In this document: in pieces, positions 7,955-16,062 of the stretch
Position numbering within the stretch: the stretch's first letter is position 1
Layout: the number at the start of each line of letters is the position of its first letter
NCBI GenBank assembly: GCA_002384935.1
Contig: DGCD01000021.1
Span: 1 to 64,000, forward strand
DNA: 64,000 bases
From: Pusillimonas sp. UBA3987
GTDB lineage: Bacteria; Pseudomonadota; Gammaproteobacteria; Burkholderiales; Burkholderiaceae_B
Direction of reading: 5' to 3'
Translations under genes and position numbers: made by a program
Notes under the pieces: generated by a model
What the model was told of the DNA's origin: nothing
Database searches by the model: none
The model's input: the letters and a program-made list of their open reading frames with translations, nothing else

Positions 7955-9382
7955 TTAGCTGAATCGAACGTATTCAAAATCAAGCGGCTGACGGTTGATG
8001 CCCATGGGGGGCGGTGCAATCCAGTTGGCGAACTTGCCCGGCTCGACGACACGACCCATCAGGGAAGCCACATATGCGCGGTCTTCATCAGTAGCCAACC
8101 ACTTGTCGACATTGGCATTCCATTGCTCTTCCGTCAGGACCGTACCGTCGGGCGAAACGCGAATCCCCGACAAAGTACCAATACGACGGTTAAACGCTTT
8201 GTGAGGAACCGTCAGGCGGAAATCAATACCTGCTTTTTCCAGCACCTTGTTCCAGCGTTTGACGCCTGCCACTGAATCACGAATGTAGTCATCACGCAAT
8301 ACTTCGTTCAGCGCATTCAACATGGGAACTTCAATCTCACGCAATTCGCCGTTATGCACTTCAAGCACGGGATACGTATCGTTCTTGAGCAGGTGGTCAT
8401 CCGAACGCTTGCCTTCCTCGTGACGACCTTTCAAGCCGGCACTGTAGAAAATGGCAGCATTTGACGACTGGTCGGCCCCGAAGAGGTCGATCGTGACGCT
8501 GTAGTGGAAGTTCAGATAGCGTTGGATGGTGGGCAGGTCGATGACGCCTGCTTTACGAATCGCTTCCGGATCGTTGGTTTTCAACTCATTCATGACCTGG
8601 GCAGTGCGTTGCAATACGCGCGACACACCCGACTCGCCCACAAACATGTGATGCGCTTCTTCGGTAAGCATGAACTTGGTGGTTCGTGCCAGCGGATCGA
8701 ATGCCGATTCCGACAATGCGCTCAACTGGAACTTACCGTCACGGTCGGTGAAGTAAGTAAACATATAGAATGCCAGCCAATCGGGGGTTTTCTCGTTGAA
8801 AGCACCCAGAATGCGCGGGCTGTCTTCACTGCCGGAATGTCGTTGTAAAAGCGCGTCGGCCTCTTCACGGCCATCACGGCCAAAATAACGGTGCAACAAA
8901 TACACCATGGCCCATAGGTGACGGCCTTCTTCCACATTGACCTGAAACAGGTTACGCAGGTCGTATAGCGAAGGTGCTGTCAAGCCCAGATGACGTTGCT
9001 GCTCAACCGAAGCCGGTTCGGTGTCGCCTTGCGTCACAATAATGCGGCGCAGGTTGGCACGATGCTCGCCGGGCGCGTCTTGCCAGGCAGCTTCACCCAA
9101 GTGTTCACCAAAGTGAATTTTGCGTTCGCCGTCTTGCGGCGCGAGGAAAATGCCCCAGCGATACTCGGGCATCTTCACATAATCGAAATGAGCCCAGCCA
9201 CTGGGATCCACGCTAACCGCCGTGCGCAGGTAGACATCGAGGTCATGAGACCCTTCTGGCCCCATGTCCTGCCACCATTGCAGATAGTTTGGCTGCCAAT
9301 GCTCCAGCGCACGCTGCAATGTGCGGTCTCCGGACAAATTGACGTTGTTTGGGATTTTCTCGGAATAATTAATACCGGACAT
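7955..9382 (-). CDS. boxB: Benzoyl-CoA 2,3-epoxidase oxygenase subunit BoxB
   Basis: Diiron oxygenase component, 475 residues, the normal BoxB length. It inserts one oxygen atom from O2 into the ring of benzoyl-CoA to give the 2,3-epoxide, using electrons from BoxA. Carboxylate/histidine clusters that suit a class I diiron centre are visible: EEGRH at 151-155 and EEAHH at 241-245. A strong AAGGAG precedes the ATG at 9382. The gene lies between boxC and boxA with short gaps, in one operon. Because the step needs O2, this marks the aerobic CoA-dependent route rather than the anaerobic benzoyl-CoA reductase route. Confidence 0.97.
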   Translation of the reverse strand: MSGINYSEKIPNNVNLSGDRTLQRALEHWQPNYLQWWQDMGPEGSHDLDVYLRTAVSVDPSGWAHFDYVKMPEYRWGIFLAPQDGERKIHFGEHLGEAAWQDAPGEHRANLRRIIVTQGDTEPASVEQQRHLGLTAPSLYDLRNLFQVNVEEGRHLWAMVYLLHRYFGRDGREEADALLQRHSGSEDSPRILGAFNEKTPDWLAFYMFTYFTDRDGKFQLSALSESAFDPLARTTKFMLTEEAHHMFVGESGVSRVLQRTAQVMNELKTNDPEAIRKAGVIDLPTIQRYLNFHYSVTIDLFGADQSSNAAIFYSAGLKGRHEEGKRSDDHLLKNDTYPVLEVHNGELREIEVPMLNALNEVLRDDYIRDSVAGVKRWNKVLEKAGIDFRLTVPHKAFNRRIGTLSGIRVSPDGTVLTEEQWNANVDKWLATDEDRAYVASLMGRVVEPGKFANWIAPPPMGINRQPLDFEYVRFS

Positions 9383-9414
9383 GTCGTTGACTCCTTAATT
9401 GGTTATCGCCTAAC

Positions 9415-11073
9415 TTACACACGATCCCAGTCGAAACTGGCTTTCTCACCTTTGCCATACAACCGCAGGGCACCTTTGTCGCCCGAGGCATTGGGCCGAT
9501 AGAATATCCAGTTCTGCCAAGCCGACAACCGGCCGAACACACGGGTTTCCATCGTTTCTTTCACACCGAAACGCAAATTGGCTTCCAGGCCAGTCAGTGA
9601 ATCGGGTGACAGTGCACGGCGCTCTTCCAGCGCGATGCGAACTTCGTCGCCCCAGTCGATATCGTCGAGCGAATAGGTAACCAGACCCAGCGACTCGGCT
9701 TCCTCGGCACTGATGGTGTCGCCAATCTTGGCGCGCACAGCGTCGATTGCAGGTGCTTCTTCGTAGAAGCGGCGTTCGATGCGGCTTAACGCATTCACCA
9801 TCGGATAAGCACCGAAATTCAGTTCATTAACGGCGATTTCGGCAGGCTTATCGGTTTCGGGATCATCCAGCATATAAGTGCGATCGCAAGCCAGTGCCAG
9901 CTCCAGCAGCGTGCCCACGAAGCAGGAACCAGGCTCGATCAGGGCAAACAATGAACGCGAGGAAACGTCAAGACGGGCCAGCGTGCGGCGCAACATGCCA
10001 ACCGTTTCACGAACAAGCCAGTTGTCTCCGAGCTCTTGCAGTGTTTTATCTGCAGCCAGCACACGGGAGGCATCACCCTCGGTTTTAAATATCCATGTGC
10101 CAATATCCAGTTCATTGGTACGCATGTGCAGAATCGCGTCGTCGAGTTCACGTGCCATCTGCAACGGCCACCAGGCCGCGCCTTGAGATTCGATACCAGC
10201 CACGTCGGTAGGCACGTCGGCGTCGGGGGCTTTGACGACCCAGGTGGCGGAACGCTGTTCGCGATCGATCTTGATCTCGACATACTTGTAAGTCACACCG
10301 TTTTCGCTTTCTTCACGCTCAACGCGTGTGAGTTGGACACCCTTGCCATCTGCCGGACGGTTACTTTGTTCCGCCAGTTCGGCTGCGCGTTTCTTGATGC
10401 CTTCCTCAAACTGCGCCGGCTTGATGATGTCATCGACAAGACGCCAATCTTTGGCGCGCTGCCCACGCACACCTTCCACCAATGTGCAGAAAATGTCGGC
10501 GCGATCGTGACGGACCTTGCGTTTATCGGTAACGCGCGTCAGCCCACCAGTACCCGGCAACACGCCCAGCAGCGGGACTTCCGGCAAAGAAACAGCAGAT
10601 GAACGGTCGTCGATCAACAGAATTTCGTCGCATGCCAACGCAACTTCATAACCACCACCGGCACACGCACCATTAACGGCAGCGATGAATTTCAAACCGT
10701 TGTGACGGCTGGAGTCTTCAATGCCATTACGGGTTTCATTGGTAAATTTACAGAAATTCACTTTCCAGGCGTGCGATGACAAACCCAGCATGAAAATATT
10801 GGCGCCCGAGCAGAAGATACGATCTTTCTTGCTGGTCAATACAACAGTGCGAACTTCCGGATGCTCAAAACGGATGCGCTGCAATGCGTCGTGCAACTCG
10901 ATATCGACACCCAGGTCATAGGAGTTCAGCTTCAATTTATACCCGGGACGCAAACCGGCGTCTTCGTTGACGTCCATTGCCAATGTGGCAACCTGGCCAT
11001 CAAAACTGAGTTCCCAATGCTTGTACTGGCTGGGATCGGTGCGAAAATCGACGTGGGAAGCGGCTTCACTCAT
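9415..11073 (-). CDS. boxC: 2,3-Epoxybenzoyl-CoA dihydrolase (ring-opening) BoxC
   Basis: Crotonase-superfamily enzyme of 552 residues, about twice a single enoyl-CoA hydratase, as expected for BoxC. The first half has the oxyanion-hole region FCSGANIFMLGLSSHAWK and GACAGGGYEVALACDEI; the second half has a weaker crotonase-like copy near GSCFVGTLLELALACDR. It hydrolyses and opens the ring of epoxybenzoyl-CoA, releasing formate and 3,4-dehydroadipyl-CoA semialdehyde. TAGGAGA precedes the ATG at 11073. It is the promoter-proximal gene of boxCBA and faces boxR, which lies upstream in the same direction. Confidence 0.97.
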   Translation of the reverse strand: MSEAASHVDFRTDPSQYKHWELSFDGQVATLAMDVNEDAGLRPGYKLKLNSYDLGVDIELHDALQRIRFEHPEVRTVVLTSKKDRIFCSGANIFMLGLSSHAWKVNFCKFTNETRNGIEDSSRHNGLKFIAAVNGACAGGGYEVALACDEILLIDDRSSAVSLPEVPLLGVLPGTGGLTRVTDKRKVRHDRADIFCTLVEGVRGQRAKDWRLVDDIIKPAQFEEGIKKRAAELAEQSNRPADGKGVQLTRVEREESENGVTYKYVEIKIDREQRSATWVVKAPDADVPTDVAGIESQGAAWWPLQMARELDDAILHMRTNELDIGTWIFKTEGDASRVLAADKTLQELGDNWLVRETVGMLRRTLARLDVSSRSLFALIEPGSCFVGTLLELALACDRTYMLDDPETDKPAEIAVNELNFGAYPMVNALSRIERRFYEEAPAIDAVRAKIGDTISAEEAESLGLVTYSLDDIDWGDEVRIALEERRALSPDSLTGLEANLRFGVKETMETRVFGRLSAWQNWIFYRPNASGDKGALRLYGKGEKASFDWDRV

Positions 11074-11108
11074 GGATGAGTCTCCTAATTATTTAACCGG
11101 AATAATAG

Positions 11109-11199
11109 TGCATCTATTGATTTTAGATGCATAATAATGCAACAAATGACCGGCGTCAAATTTATGATGCAAAAAAATGCATGCCTGCACTAAAGTGCA
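11109..11199. promoter_or_regulatory. TGCA repeat cluster, putative BoxR operator of boxCBA
   Basis: Six TGCA tetramers lie in 91 bases at 11109, 11128, 11138, 11168, 11178 and 11186, with a seventh at 11196. Three pairs have the form TGCA-N6-TGCA (11128/11138, 11168/11178, 11186/11196), one helical turn apart. The first two also form an 8-bp inverted repeat, TGCATCTA (11109-11116) with TAGATGCA (11124-11131). BoxR-type regulators are reported to bind TGCA repeats, so this is the likely operator. Confidence 0.6.
11131..11159 (-). promoter_or_regulatory. Predicted sigma70-type promoter of boxCBA
   Basis: On the minus strand, TTGACG (11159-11154) and TATTAT (11136-11131) are separated by exactly 17 bases, a near-consensus sigma70 promoter. 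Transcription would begin near 11124, about 50 bases before the boxC ATG. TGCA elements at 11128-11131 and 11138-11141 overlap the -10 and the spacer, where a repressor would block polymerase. Confidence 0.65.
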
Positions 11200-11200
11200 C

Positions 11201-12133
11201 TTACGCAAGAGGTAAACCTGCAACCTCACGAATGTGAGTACGCAAGGCGTCAAACACCTCCGACAAACTGCGCTGGCTTGTCATGCATACGTAATCGGCC
11301 TTGGAATAAAACGCCTCACGCCCGGCCAGAATGCGCTTGAGGTCTGCCATGGCTTCATTGTTACCCGCCATGGGGCGGAAATCACCCTGCGCCATTACAC
11401 GAACCATGTGATCTTCCGGACTTGCCTTCACCCACACCGTATAACAGTGGGACAACAGCAAATTCATTGTTGAAGGTTCGGAAACAATTCCGCCCGGTGT
11501 AGCCAGGACCATTTCCGGATAAAGCTGCAGCGACTCTTCCAGCGCACGTTTCTCATAGCGTCGATAAGCCGTCGGCCCATAAAGACTGTGGATTTCCAGA
11601 ATGCCACATCCGGCCACACGCTCGATTTCCGAGCTCAGCTCAACAAAGGGATAGCCGATATCCGCCGCCAGCATTCGACCCAGCGTTGATTTTCCGGCAC
11701 CACGCAACCCAACAACCGCAATCTGTTGCGTGCGATTACCCTTGGTGGAAACCGCCTGGCCGACAAAAAGCTGAGCCAGTGCCTCGCGTGCCTGTTGAAG
11801 CTCTTGCTCGGAACGATTCTGCAGCAATTCCCTGATAAGCAGCCACTCGGGGGAAGAGGTGGTCACGTCGCCCACCAGTTCGGCCAGGACACAATTGAAG
11901 GCCTTGGAAATTTGCAGCAGGACCAGGATCGAGACATTCCCCACCCCCCGCTCGAGATTGGCTAGGTGACGTTCGGACACACGCGCCGCACGGGCGAGCT
12001 CCTTGCGCGTCATTCCCCTGATGGCACGTAACCGTCTTACGCGCTCTCCCAGAGCGATAAGATACGGGTCGCGATCCTGGCTACTTGCCTCCTCAGTTGC
12101 CAGGACTTTCTGATTTAATGCTTTATTGTTCAC
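11201..12133 (-). CDS. boxR: BoxR-type regulator: XRE helix-turn-helix fused to shikimate-kinase-like domain
   Basis: Benzoyl-CoA-responsive repressor, about 310 residues from the chosen start. Residues 28-80 are an XRE helix-turn-helix (LGERVRRLRAIRGMTRKELA to ERGVGNVSILVLLQISKAF). Residues 137-305 resemble shikimate kinase, with a P-loop VGLRGAGKST (141-150) that in this family binds benzoyl-CoA rather than acting as a kinase. The GTG at 12133 is preferred because TTAGGG lies about eight bases upstream and a TATAAT at 12171-12166 would start transcription near 12159. An ATG at 12163 would add 10 residues but lies inside the TGCA operator. It sits between the two box transcripts and likely represses both. 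Confidence 0.93.
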   Translation of the reverse strand: MNNKALNQKVLATEEASSQDRDPYLIALGERVRRLRAIRGMTRKELARAARVSERHLANLERGVGNVSILVLLQISKAFNCVLAELVGDVTTSSPEWLLIRELLQNRSEQELQQAREALAQLFVGQAVSTKGNRTQQIAVVGLRGAGKSTLGRMLAADIGYPFVELSSEIERVAGCGILEIHSLYGPTAYRRYEKRALEESLQLYPEMVLATPGGIVSEPSTMNLLLSHCYTVWVKASPEDHMVRVMAQGDFRPMAGNNEAMADLKRILAGREAFYSKADYVCMTSQRSLSEVFDALRTHIREVAGLPLA

Positions 12134-12158
12134 CCAGAAAAACCCTAATGAGTCGATG

Positions 12159-12176
12159 TGCATGCATTATAATGCT
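12159..12176. promoter_or_regulatory. TGCA repeats, second putative BoxR operator
   Basis: The boxR/DUF4863 gap has adjacent TGCA copies at 12159-12162 and 12163-12166 and a TGCT at 12173-12176, giving TGCA-N6-TGCT. They enclose TATAAT, readable on both strands (12168-12173 plus; 12171-12166 minus). They touch the -35 of the predicted plus-strand promoter, which suits joint control of boxR and the boxD-side transcript. Confidence 0.5.
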
Positions 12177-12204
12177 TGACAATTAGAAAGAAAAGGCCTA
12201 ATTT
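12176..12204 (+). promoter_or_regulatory. Predicted promoter of the DUF4863-boxD transcript
   Basis: A perfect -35 TTGACA (12176-12181) is followed after 17 bases by TAATTT (12199-12204), a weak -10. Transcription would start near 12211, leaving a leader of about 80 bases before the ATG at 12293. The -35 abuts the TGCA cluster. Confidence 0.45.
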
Positions 12205-12292
12205 TGAGCCTTGGCGAACGAGATTCACTGACCGCAGCGGCATTTTATTGCTTAATGTCGGTGCTCGACACGCTAAGAAAGGATACATAAAA

Positions 12293-12760
12293 ATGAACCT
12301 CGAGACATTTCAGCAACTCATCCAAAAAGTAACCAATCATATTGGTGGCCGTCCGCTGGACAAAACATTGCAAGACGACCTGAATCAAACCTTCCCCGCC
12401 GGAGGCGACGTCTACAACGATATTGTCGACGCCTGTCGCACCGGCGTTGCGCAGGGCTGGATGTGCCAGTATGAAGGGGGCGGCATTCGTTATGGTCGCG
12501 TTATCAAACCGACAGACTCGCTCAACGGCTACTCGGTCGATGTCGTCGATATGAAAGACCTGGCCGGGCCGCACCACCGCCACCCAAACGGCGAAGTCGA
12601 CCTGATCATGCCGATCGACACTGACGCCCGGTTCGACAACCATCCGGCTGGCTGGCTGGTATACGGACCAGACACGGCTCACCGCCCCACTGTTACTCAA
12701 GGCCAGGCACTGGTCCTCTATCTCTTGCCTGAAGGCAAGATCGAATTCACCCGTTCATAG
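12293..12760 (+). CDS. DUF4863 family protein (PnbB-like, cupin-type metal motif)
   Basis: A 155-residue protein that I place in the DUF4863 family, which includes 4-hydroxylaminobenzoate lyases (PnbB). The N-terminal 50 residues look helical. The C-terminal half has a cupin-like metal motif: His94, His95, His97 and Glu101 in GPHHRHPNGE, with His130 in GPDTAHRP as a further candidate ligand. The start at 12293 has AAAGGA about nine bases upstream. Members are often found in box clusters, where no nitroaromatic step is expected, so the lyase label may not apply here. It is the first gene of the plus-strand transcript, 106 bases before boxD. Function in the pathway is not known to me. Confidence 0.75.
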   Translation: MNLETFQQLIQKVTNHIGGRPLDKTLQDDLNQTFPAGGDVYNDIVDACRTGVAQGWMCQYEGGGIRYGRVIKPTDSLNGYSVDVVDMKDLAGPHHRHPNGEVDLIMPIDTDARFDNHPAGWLVYGPDTAHRPTVTQGQALVLYLLPEGKIEFTRS

Positions 12761-12866
12761 GTTTTGGCCGCCGGGCCACCTGTTCGCACGGTGTTTTGCA
12801 CAATTGGCACGGCATACCGCAACGACGGCAATATCAAGACACCTATTTCAACGGAAAAGACACGAC

Positions 12867-14426
12867 ATGACAAAACTCGCAAACTATCTGGAAGGACGCT
12901 GGCAGGAAGGTGGCGGCGCAGGCAGCCCGGTTCTTGATCCCATCACGGGCGAGACATTGGCCACCGTTAGCGCCGAAGGCCTCGACATGAAGGCCGCCTA
13001 CGATTATGCCCGCCAACAAGCCGGACCCGCATTACGCAAATCAAGTTATGCCGAACGCGCCGCCATGGTGGGCGAAATTGCAAAAGTGCTGCAGGCAAAT
13101 CGCGACAAATATTTTGATATTTCTTTGCGCAATTCCGGTACTGTGCAAAACGACAGTTCGGTCGACGTGGACGGCGCCATCTACACATTGTCGTTCTATG
13201 CCAAGGCCGGTTCCAAGATGGCGGACAAAGCCTTGCGCCTGGACGGCGAGCCGGCGCCCCTGGCAAAAGACAACATCTTCGCCAGCCAGCATATCTACGT
13301 ACCCATTCAGGGGCTGGCACTGTTTATCAATGCCTTCAATTTCCCAGCCTGGGGACTGTGGGAAAAAGCGGCGGCTGCATTGTTGTCTGGCGTGCCTATT
13401 GTCATCAAGCCCGCGACATCCACAGCCTGGTTGACCCACGAAATGGTTAAAGATGTCGTCGAGGCAAATATTCTGCCTGCCGGTGCCTTGAGCATTGTAT
13501 GCGGCCGCCCGGATGATCTGCTTGATGCATTGAACGGCCTCGATGTTGTCTCTTTCACCGGCTCGGCTGACACCGCTGCCTCGCTGCGCGATCACCCGCG
13601 GATCAAACACGACGGCGTACGCTTCAATGCCGAAACCGATAGCATTAACAGTGCGATTCTGGGTCCGGACACCGATGATGACGCTGTCGGCCTATTGGTC
13701 CGCGAAGCCGTGCGTGAACTCACCATCAAATCGGGTCAGAAGTGCACGGCAATACGACGTATTTTTGTCCCCGAGTCGAAATTTGATGCGGTGGCCCAGG
13801 CCATCTGCGCCAAACTGAAAACCATTACAGTGGGCGACCCGCGCAAAGAAGGTGTTCGCATGGGCAGCCTGGTCAATATCCCGCAGCGCGATGCAATTCT
13901 GGCAGGCATCGACAAACTGGCCGAATGCAGCGATATCCTGTTCGATGGCCGCACAGAAAGCAACATTGAACTCGATCATGAAAATACGGCAGTGGTACCA
14001 CCGGTACTATTCGGTGTACGCGATCCCGACACTCATCCGCTGGTTCACGAGATGGAAGTGTTCGGCCCGGTCGCCACACTTATTCCCTACCGCGACCCTG
14101 AACATGCATTTTCGCTGGCTCGCCGCGGCATGGGCTCCCTGGTTGCGTCGGCGTACAGCAATCAGCCCGATTTCCTCGCGCAAGCTGCAGGCACCCTGGC
14201 AGAAAGCCACGGCCGTGTTCACCTTATCAACAACGACGTAGCCAAAGCCCACACAGGGCACGGCAATGTCATGCCCCAATCGAACCATGGTGGCCCGGGG
14301 CGCGCCGGCGGTGGTGAAGAACTGGGCGGACTGCGCGCCCTGCGCTTTTATCACCGGCTCTCCGCGATCCAGGGCTCGCCTGAAGTCCTGGGCAAACTGA
14401 CCCAGGCATCCGGTTCCGAAGGTTAA
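12867..14426 (+). CDS. boxD: 3,4-Dehydroadipyl-CoA semialdehyde dehydrogenase BoxD
   Basis: Aldehyde dehydrogenase superfamily enzyme of 519 residues that oxidises the ring-opening product to 3,4-dehydroadipyl-CoA. Catalytic features are visible: FINAFNFPAWGLWEK near the substrate site, Glu256 in FNAETDS as the general base, and Cys293 in SGQKCTAIRR as the nucleophile. The FTGSADTA segment belongs to the coenzyme-binding fold. The start at 12867 has GGAAAAGA upstream; the frame is open to 12804 but without family-like residues. A terminator-like hairpin follows it, before the ligase gene. Confidence 0.95.
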   Translation: MTKLANYLEGRWQEGGGAGSPVLDPITGETLATVSAEGLDMKAAYDYARQQAGPALRKSSYAERAAMVGEIAKVLQANRDKYFDISLRNSGTVQNDSSVDVDGAIYTLSFYAKAGSKMADKALRLDGEPAPLAKDNIFASQHIYVPIQGLALFINAFNFPAWGLWEKAAAALLSGVPIVIKPATSTAWLTHEMVKDVVEANILPAGALSIVCGRPDDLLDALNGLDVVSFTGSADTAASLRDHPRIKHDGVRFNAETDSINSAILGPDTDDDAVGLLVREAVRELTIKSGQKCTAIRRIFVPESKFDAVAQAICAKLKTITVGDPRKEGVRMGSLVNIPQRDAILAGIDKLAECSDILFDGRTESNIELDHENTAVVPPVLFGVRDPDTHPLVHEMEVFGPVATLIPYRDPEHAFSLARRGMGSLVASAYSNQPDFLAQAAGTLAESHGRVHLINNDVAKAHTGHGNVMPQSNHGGPGRAGGGEELGGLRALRFYHRLSAIQGSPEVLGKLTQASGSEG

Positions 14427-14439
14427 TAAAAAAATTACA

Positions 14440-14478
14440 GCCTGTCGCACCCTCACCAACACGACAGGCCTCCTTTTT
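14440..14478 (+). terminator. Terminator-like hairpin between boxD and bclA
   Basis: GCCTGTCG (14440-14447) and CGACAGGC (14462-14469) form an 8-bp perfect stem with a 14-base loop, followed by TCCTTTTT (14471-14478). This is the layout of an intrinsic terminator. It stands inside what would otherwise be a single boxD-bclA transcript, so it may terminate only part of the time. The bclA ribosome-binding site starts just after the T run. Confidence 0.6.
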
Positions 14479-14492
14479 ACGGAGACAAGAAA

Positions 14493-16052
14493 ATGCAAGT
14501 CTGCCCCGCAGAATTGAATTACGCCCAGTATCTGGCTGAGTTCAACCGCCCTCGCGCGTTAAAAACAGCCTATATCGACGACACTCGCAAACTCACCTAT
14601 GGCGAACTGGCCGAACTTTCCGGCCGCTTTGCAGGCCTGCTGAAGAACCTGGACATTCGCCGGGAAGAGCGCATTCTGCTGGTGATGCACGATACTGTCG
14701 ATTGGCCCGTGGTTTTTCTGGGCGGCCTGCATGCCGGCGTGGTCCCGATTGCAGTCAACACCCTGTTAACCGCCGACGACTATGCCTACATGCTGGAACA
14801 CAGCCGGGCGCAAGCTGTTTTCACCTCTCCCGGTTTGCTGGAGACCGTTCAGTCGGCGCTGGAAAAGTCACGCCATGAAGTCAGGAAAGTCGTGGTTGCA
14901 GGCGCAAGCGCCGGCGAACTGCCTGCCAACGTCGAGCATTTCGACACACTGATGCAACAGGCGCAAGCGCTACCCCCTGTCCCGACAAAAGCCGATGAAA
15001 TTGCATTTTGGCTTTACTCCTCGGGCTCTACCGGTCAGCCCAAAGGCGTCGTGCACAGCCACGGCAACCTCTGGTACACGGCAGAGCTTTACGGCAAGCC
15101 GGTACTGGGAATTCGGGAAGACGACATTGCGTTCTCCGCAGCAAAACTCTTTTTCGCCTATGGTCTTGGAAATGCCCTGACCTTTCCCTTGTCTGTTGGT
15201 GCAACCGTCATACTGATGGGTGAACGCCCAACGCCGGAAGCGGTATTCAAGCGCCTTGTGGATTACAAGCCTACAATTTTCTATGGCGTCCCGACGCTTT
15301 ATGCCAGCATGCTGGCGTCGCCCGACCTGCCTGCAAAAGAGAAGGTTGCCATGCGTGTCTGTGCCTCTGCGGGAGAGGCGCTGCCCAAAGACCTGGGCGA
15401 CCGTTTTACACGCCACTTTGGCTGCCATATTCTCGACGGTATCGGCTCAACTGAAATGCTGCATATTTTCCTGTCGAACCAAATGGGTGATGTTCGCTAC
15501 GGTACAACCGGCAAACCCGTACCCGGTTACGAAGTGCAACTGCGCGACGACAACGGCAAGCCGGTTCCGTCCGGCTCCATTGGCGACCTGTACATACGGG
15601 GCGACAGCGCGGCGCTCATGTACTGGAACAATCGTTCAAAAACACGTGAAACCATGCTCGGTGACTGGCTCAAGAGCGGTGATAAATATATCTGCGATGA
15701 AGACGGGTATTACACCTATGCCGGCCGTAGCGACGACATGATCAAGGTCAGCGGGCAATATGTTTCCCCCGTCGAAGTCGAGAATGTGCTAATTCAGCAC
15801 GAAACCGTTCTTGAAGCAGCGGTTATCGGCGTCGAAGACAGCCAGGGCCTTGTCAAGACATCAGCCTACGTCGTATTGCGTTCCGGCATGACGGCAGACG
15901 ATGCAGCGCAAAAAACCCTGCAAGAATATGTGAAATCGCAACTGGCGCCTTTCAAATATCCACGCACCATTCATTTTGTCGACGACCTGCCCAAAACGGC
16001 AACCGGCAAAATCCAGCGTTTCCGCCTGCGCCAACGAGAACAAAACAACTGA
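14493..16052 (+). CDS. bclA: Benzoate-CoA ligase
   Basis: ANL-superfamily acyl-CoA ligase of 519 residues, the length of benzoate-CoA ligases (BclA/BadA type). The AMP-binding P-loop YSSGSTGQPKG is near 174-184, the A5-like motif appears as DGIGSTEMLHIF, the hinge as YAGRSDDMIKVSGQYVSP, and the C-terminal catalytic lysine lies in TATGKIQRF. It activates benzoate with ATP and CoA to benzoyl-CoA, the first step of the box route. TACGGAGACAAG precedes the ATG. Specificity for benzoate over substituted benzoates is inferred from its place next to boxD and the importer. Confidence 0.92.
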   Translation: MQVCPAELNYAQYLAEFNRPRALKTAYIDDTRKLTYGELAELSGRFAGLLKNLDIRREERILLVMHDTVDWPVVFLGGLHAGVVPIAVNTLLTADDYAYMLEHSRAQAVFTSPGLLETVQSALEKSRHEVRKVVVAGASAGELPANVEHFDTLMQQAQALPPVPTKADEIAFWLYSSGSTGQPKGVVHSHGNLWYTAELYGKPVLGIREDDIAFSAAKLFFAYGLGNALTFPLSVGATVILMGERPTPEAVFKRLVDYKPTIFYGVPTLYASMLASPDLPAKEKVAMRVCASAGEALPKDLGDRFTRHFGCHILDGIGSTEMLHIFLSNQMGDVRYGTTGKPVPGYEVQLRDDNGKPVPSGSIGDLYIRGDSAALMYWNNRSKTRETMLGDWLKSGDKYICDEDGYYTYAGRSDDMIKVSGQYVSPVEVENVLIQHETVLEAAVIGVEDSQGLVKTSAYVVLRSGMTADDAAQKTLQEYVKSQLAPFKYPRTIHFVDDLPKTATGKIQRFRLRQREQNN

Positions 16053-16062
16053 CCTCAAAAAC

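Noticed and set aside
12176..12292. Extension of the DUF4863 frame upstream to 12176
   Set aside because: This stretch overlaps the predicted promoter and lacks conserved residues; the ATG at 12293 has AAAGGA and gives the family N-terminus.
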